A DNA stretch of 64,000 nt. It comes from Nocardia elegans NBRC 108235 (GTDB lineage Bacteria > Actinomycetota > Actinomycetes > Mycobacteriales > Mycobacteriaceae). Of this stretch, positions 61,575-64,000 are shown in pieces; position 1 is the first letter of the stretch; the number at the start of each line of letters is the position of its first letter. Position numbers and translations under genes: made by a program. The DNA lies in contig NZ_BDBF01000014.1 in NCBI RefSeq assembly GCF_001612845.1, positions 62,001 to 126,000 of the forward strand. Reading direction: 5' to 3'. The notes beneath the pieces were generated by a model that saw only the letters and a program-made list of their open reading frames with translations, did not search any database and had not been told where the DNA came from.

Positions 61575-61859
61575 ATGTCCACCGATTCGGAAGATCAGCA
61601 GTCCGGCGATCGGCCGAACCCCACGGTGGCCGAGGTCGTCGGGTCCTGGGACGTGCCGGCCGGAGCGAGCGTCGCCCGGCAGATTCGCGACAACATCCTG
61701 CACGCGATCGCGCAGGGGTACGACGATCCGCAACTGGTGGCCGATCTGGCGGTCGGTCCGCTCGTGATCGCCCTGGGCCGGCTGGAAACAGAAATGGCGG
61801 ACGCGCGGGGACGCATCGCGGAACTCGAGCGCGCGGTCCGTCCGCGCGGTGAGGCGTGA
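61575..61859 (+). CDS. 94-residue coiled-coil protein
   Basis: ATG 61575 follows GGAGGGG at good spacing. The upstream ATG at 61557 would add six residues that cover the ribosome site. The C-terminal third (about 65-90) forms a helix with heptad spacing, ALGRLETEMADARGRI, and the middle holds another helix. No domain is recognised. It is divergent from the AAA ATPase. A TACGCT box at 61530-61535 may be its promoter. Confidence 0.62.
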   Translation: MSTDSEDQQSGDRPNPTVAEVVGSWDVPAGASVARQIRDNILHAIAQGYDDPQLVADLAVGPLVIALGRLETEMADARGRIAELERAVRPRGEA

Positions 61860-62127
61860 ATCGGTCGCCGATGTAGCGCCGCCGATGAAATGCCACGGAT
61901 GTAACGCCCCGGCGACTCGTTTCGATAACGAGGGCAGAGCCGTGGATACCGTGCCGTGATCTCCATAGCAGATGGATTCGCCGGGCTGTAATCGGGGGTG
62001 GTCCTGGCGTTTTGGCGACACGCGGGCAGACACGCCGTCGTGTGGGGTGGACAACAACACCGAGCCGTCGTAATCTCTTCGTGACTTCGCGGAGTATGTC
62101 GCTTCATTAGAGGGGCGGCCCGCTGAG
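61860..62127. other. Promoter region upstream of the c-di-AMP riboswitch
   Basis: Non-coding. A dyad CTCGTT-TCGAT-AACGAG (61916-61932) may terminate the small coiled-coil gene. Imperfect direct repeats of the form GATGTA(G/A)CGCC occur at 61870 and near 61899. Confidence 0.4.
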
Positions 62128-62285
62128 TCACCGCCTAATCAGCAGTCGAGTGGGCAGCTCGATCGCTGAACCGGGGACCCAGGTTACTGGGGTGAATCCT
62201 CTTCGGTCGCAAGGTCGATGGGGTAGGGCCGATCTTCCCGGTCCGAACCCGTCAGCTAACCCGGTCGGCGCGTGGGCAAGGAAGA
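62128..62285 (+). ncRNA. Cyclic di-AMP riboswitch (ydaO-yuaA class)
   Basis: The conserved blocks are visible: GAACCGGGGACCCA, then TGGGGTGAATC, then AGGGCC, and CCGAACCCGTCAGCTAACC near the 3' end. This arrangement is that of the c-di-AMP riboswitch, which in actinobacteria precedes cell-wall hydrolase genes and is normally switched off by the ligand. The ends given are approximate. It lies directly upstream of the NlpC/P60 gene. Confidence 0.92.
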
Positions 62286-62303
62286 AACAGGAGACTCAGC
62301 TCG

Positions 62304-62981
62304 GTGGGTAAACACAGTCTGCAACGGGAATCTCGGCTGCCGAATTCCGTCAAGGGTGCGCTGGTCTGCGGCGCAGTAGCGGCCACAACCGGTGCGATTC
62401 CGGCGATTCCGGCCATGGCGGCCACGATCAACGTTCCCGGCGTCGGCAACTTCGACGTTCCGCTGGGTTCGGAATTCGACCAGCAGGTCAGCCAGGCGAA
62501 CCAGGTGCTCGCCGATCACGCGGATCAAATCAAGGGAGTTCAGCAGGCGCTGAGCTCGCAGGCGATCGCGCCCAGCATCCCCAACGCCGCGCAGAACCCG
62601 ATGAGTGGCATGTTCGGCCAGTCGCAGCAGCAGCACGGTGTCGGCGACGTCGCTCTCGACGCTGCGCGCAGCAAGATCGGCGCCGACTATGTGTGGGGCG
62701 CCTCCGGTCCGGCGAACTTCGACTGCTCCGGTCTGGTGCAGTGGGCGTACAAGCAGGCCGGAATTCAGCTGCCGCGTACCAGCTTCGAACAGTCGCACGT
62801 CGGTAAGCCGGTCGCCTTCCAGGACCTGAAGCCGGGCGACCTGGTCATCCAGAACGGCGGCGGCCACGTGGCCATGTACGCCGGGGATGGCAAGATTCTC
62901 CAGGCGCCGCAGTCGGGTGAGACCGTCAGCTACGCGCATCTGGATCCCGACTCGATCGTCACCGCACGCCGCGTCGCCTAG
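62304..62981 (+). CDS. NlpC/P60 peptidoglycan hydrolase
   Basis: A 225-residue exported D,L-endopeptidase that trims the peptidoglycan stem peptide. It has a signal peptide with likely cleavage after AMA (residues 37-39), a linker with a helix, and an NlpC/P60 domain (about 112-225). Catalytic Cys141 (FDCSGLVQWAY), His188 (GGGHVAMY) and a third polar residue near 200 are visible. GTG 62304 follows CAGGAG. It is controlled by the upstream c-di-AMP riboswitch, linking wall cutting to that signal. Confidence 0.93.
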   Translation: MGKHSLQRESRLPNSVKGALVCGAVAATTGAIPAIPAMAATINVPGVGNFDVPLGSEFDQQVSQANQVLADHADQIKGVQQALSSQAIAPSIPNAAQNPMSGMFGQSQQQHGVGDVALDAARSKIGADYVWGASGPANFDCSGLVQWAYKQAGIQLPRTSFEQSHVGKPVAFQDLKPGDLVIQNGGGHVAMYAGDGKILQAPQSGETVSYAHLDPDSIVTARRVA

Positions 62982-63001
62982 TCGTTTTCGCTCGACAGCA
63001 C

Positions 63002-63025
63002 GGCCCGGCGGTAATCCGCCGGGCC
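63002..63025 (+). terminator. Terminator of the NlpC/P60 gene
   Basis: Perfect GGCCCGGCGG-TAAT-CCGCCGGGCC hairpin, 20 nt after the stop codon. Confidence 0.85.
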
Positions 63026-63042
63026 TACTGTGAGGAGCGAAA

Positions 63043-63429
63043 CTGGAACAGGCACAACCAGCTACAGCTCGGGTCGACTCCTGGATCTGGGCTGTCCGGC
63101 TGTTCAAAACTCGATCCGCCGCGGCCACCGCGTGCCGCGGCGGTCATGTGCGTGTCAACGGCACGACGGTCAAACCCGCTCATCAGATCAAGCCCGGTGA
63201 TGAGGTGCGGGTCCGCAATGCCGGGGCCGAACGCATCGTCGTCGTGGTCCGACCGATCGTGAAACGCGTCGGCGCTTCGATTGCGACGCAATGCTATATC
63301 GACAAGAGCCCTCCGCCACCCGCACCGGAAATCGTCGCCGCGATGCCCAAGCGCGACCGCGGCGCCGGACGGCCCACCAAGCGCGAACGCCGCGAAACCG
63401 ATCGGCTACTCGGCCGGGATTCGACCTGA
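63043..63429 (+). CDS. S4-domain RNA-binding protein, probable CTG start
   Basis: A 128-residue Hsp15-like protein. The S4 RNA-binding motif (VDSWIWAVRLFKTRS, then CRGGHVRVNG; residues 11-40) clearly extends upstream of the first GTG (63148). A stop codon lies at 63031, and the only plausible start between is CTG 63043, which has GAGGAG 5 nt upstream. The C-terminus is basic (RGAGRPTKRERRETDRLLG). It may bind stalled 50S subunits or rRNA, by family. Its 3' end overlaps the convergent ligase gene by 24 nt. Confidence 0.82.
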   Translation: MEQAQPATARVDSWIWAVRLFKTRSAAATACRGGHVRVNGTTVKPAHQIKPGDEVRVRNAGAERIVVVVRPIVKRVGASIATQCYIDKSPPPPAPEIVAAMPKRDRGAGRPTKRERRETDRLLGRDST

Positions 63430-64000
63430 GTTGGCGCGGAGGGCGCCCGCGTCGGTGCCGAATTCCTCGCTGAACTCCCCTGCCCGATAGCGAGTGCGGC
63501 ATTCGCCCCGGCGCACCTTTCCGCTCGAGGTCTTCGGAATCGCGCCGCGCGGCAGCAACAGCACGTCCGCCGGTGCGATGCCGTGCACAGTCGCCACCGC
63601 GGCCCGGACCCGCCGGCCGATATCGCTCACGGCGGCCGGTGGGCTCACCACCTCGGCGAGGACCACGAGGTCCTCGCGCTCACCGGTATCGACCCCGAAC
63701 GCCGCGATATGCCCGGGACGCAGTTCGGGCGCGGAGTCGGCGGCGGTGGCTTCGATATCGGCGGGGAAATGGTTGCGGCCGTCGATGACGATCGTGTCGC
63801 GCAGGCGGCCCGCGATGTAGAGCCCCCCGTCGTGGAGGAAACCGAGATCTCCGGTGCGCAGCCACGTTCCGGACTGTCCAGGGAGCACCGCGCCGAAGGT
63901 GTCCGCGGTCCGCTCGCGCAGCCCCGCATACCCCGCGCCGACATTCGGACCCCGCACCCATATCTCACCGACGGCACCGTCGTCGCACGGTATGCGCGTC
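63406..64000 (-). CDS. Fatty-acyl-AMP ligase (FadD-like), 5' part outside window
   Basis: C-terminal ~198 codons of an adenylate-forming enzyme. The hinge segment GDLGFLHDGGLYIAGR, DTIVIDGRNHFPADIEA and the catalytic lysine in IPKTSSGKVRR are visible. The IDGRNHFPADIE wording is typical of fatty-acyl-AMP ligases that load polyketide synthases or similar carriers, rather than CoA ligases. The N-terminus lies beyond the right edge. The tail overlaps the convergent S4-domain gene. Confidence 0.88.
   Translation of the reverse strand, partial: TRIPCDDGAVGEIWVRGPNVGAGYAGLRERTADTFGAVLPGQSGTWLRTGDLGFLHDGGLYIAGRLRDTIVIDGRNHFPADIEATAADSAPELRPGHIAAFGVDTGEREDLVVLAEVVSPPAAVSDIGRRVRAAVATVHGIAPADVLLLPRGAIPKTSSGKVRRGECRTRYRAGEFSEEFGTDAGALRANSGRIPAE

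Noticed and set aside
1..64000. Mobile elements, CRISPR arrays, tRNA/rRNA genes, prophage
   Set aside because: I found no transposase, integrase, regular direct repeats with spacers, or RNA-gene signatures. Gene order and codon use look uniformly chromosomal.

Overview
The window is high-GC actinobacterial chromosome and looks like Nocardia or a close Mycobacteriales relative (inference). The evidence is a complete yrbE-mce import operon, an L,D-transpeptidase, a mycobacterial-type succinate dehydrogenase with a fused membrane anchor, a FadE10-like acyl-CoA dehydrogenase, a fatty-acyl-AMP ligase, many GTG starts and several leaderless promoters. I saw no tRNA, rRNA, CRISPR array, insertion sequence or prophage.

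Left part (1-23.7 kb). A truncated L,D-transpeptidase is followed by a serine hydrolase/P450 pair and two small secreted proteins (one a chymotrypsin-like protease). Then comes a nine-gene operon, yrbEA-yrbEB-mceA-F plus an Mce-associated protein. A perfect KstR-type operator (5680-5693) lies upstream, which suggests sterol or steroid import, and twin terminators close the operon. Next are an SRPBCC protein with RNase HI, a secreted-type protein, a DinB-fold protein, a DUF445 membrane protein, a zinc alcohol dehydrogenase, an AurF-like diiron oxygenase and a TetR regulator.

Middle part (23.8-45.2 kb). It holds two translationally coupled dehydrogenase-like proteins, Lon protease with ClgR-like and HAIR-like sites, a DUF1707 protein, a TetR/thioesterase pair, DNA polymerase IV with an in-frame insertion, an enoyl-CoA hydratase, a large membrane protein and an AcuI-type reductase. 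A TetR/MFS efflux pair carries matched operators. An ABC exporter and a quinone oxidoreductase diverge from a SoxR-like box. A flavin/Fe-S dehydrogenase, a 34-residue peptide gene and a DNA glycosylase follow.

Right part (45.2-64 kb). It holds a sugar-type ABC importer without its own ATPase, a FabG-like SDR, a chain of three overlapping micro-genes, a small membrane protein and the succinate dehydrogenase operon with a 13-codon leader ORF. Then come an alpha/beta hydrolase, an epoxide hydrolase, the FadE10-like enzyme with a CRP-type site, an AAA ATPase and an NlpC/P60 hydrolase behind a c-di-AMP riboswitch. The window ends with an S4-domain protein that appears to start at CTG and a truncated fatty-acyl-AMP ligase.

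The most unusual signal is a pair of about 74-nt elements (7617-7690 and 21822-21895), one before mceA and one before the AurF-like gene. Each has a perfect ribosome binding site, a micro-ORF that ends at the downstream start, and two hairpins. The stems are identical and only the loops differ, by substitution or by a one-base indel that breaks the reading frame. This points to a structured RNA leader that I do not recognise.
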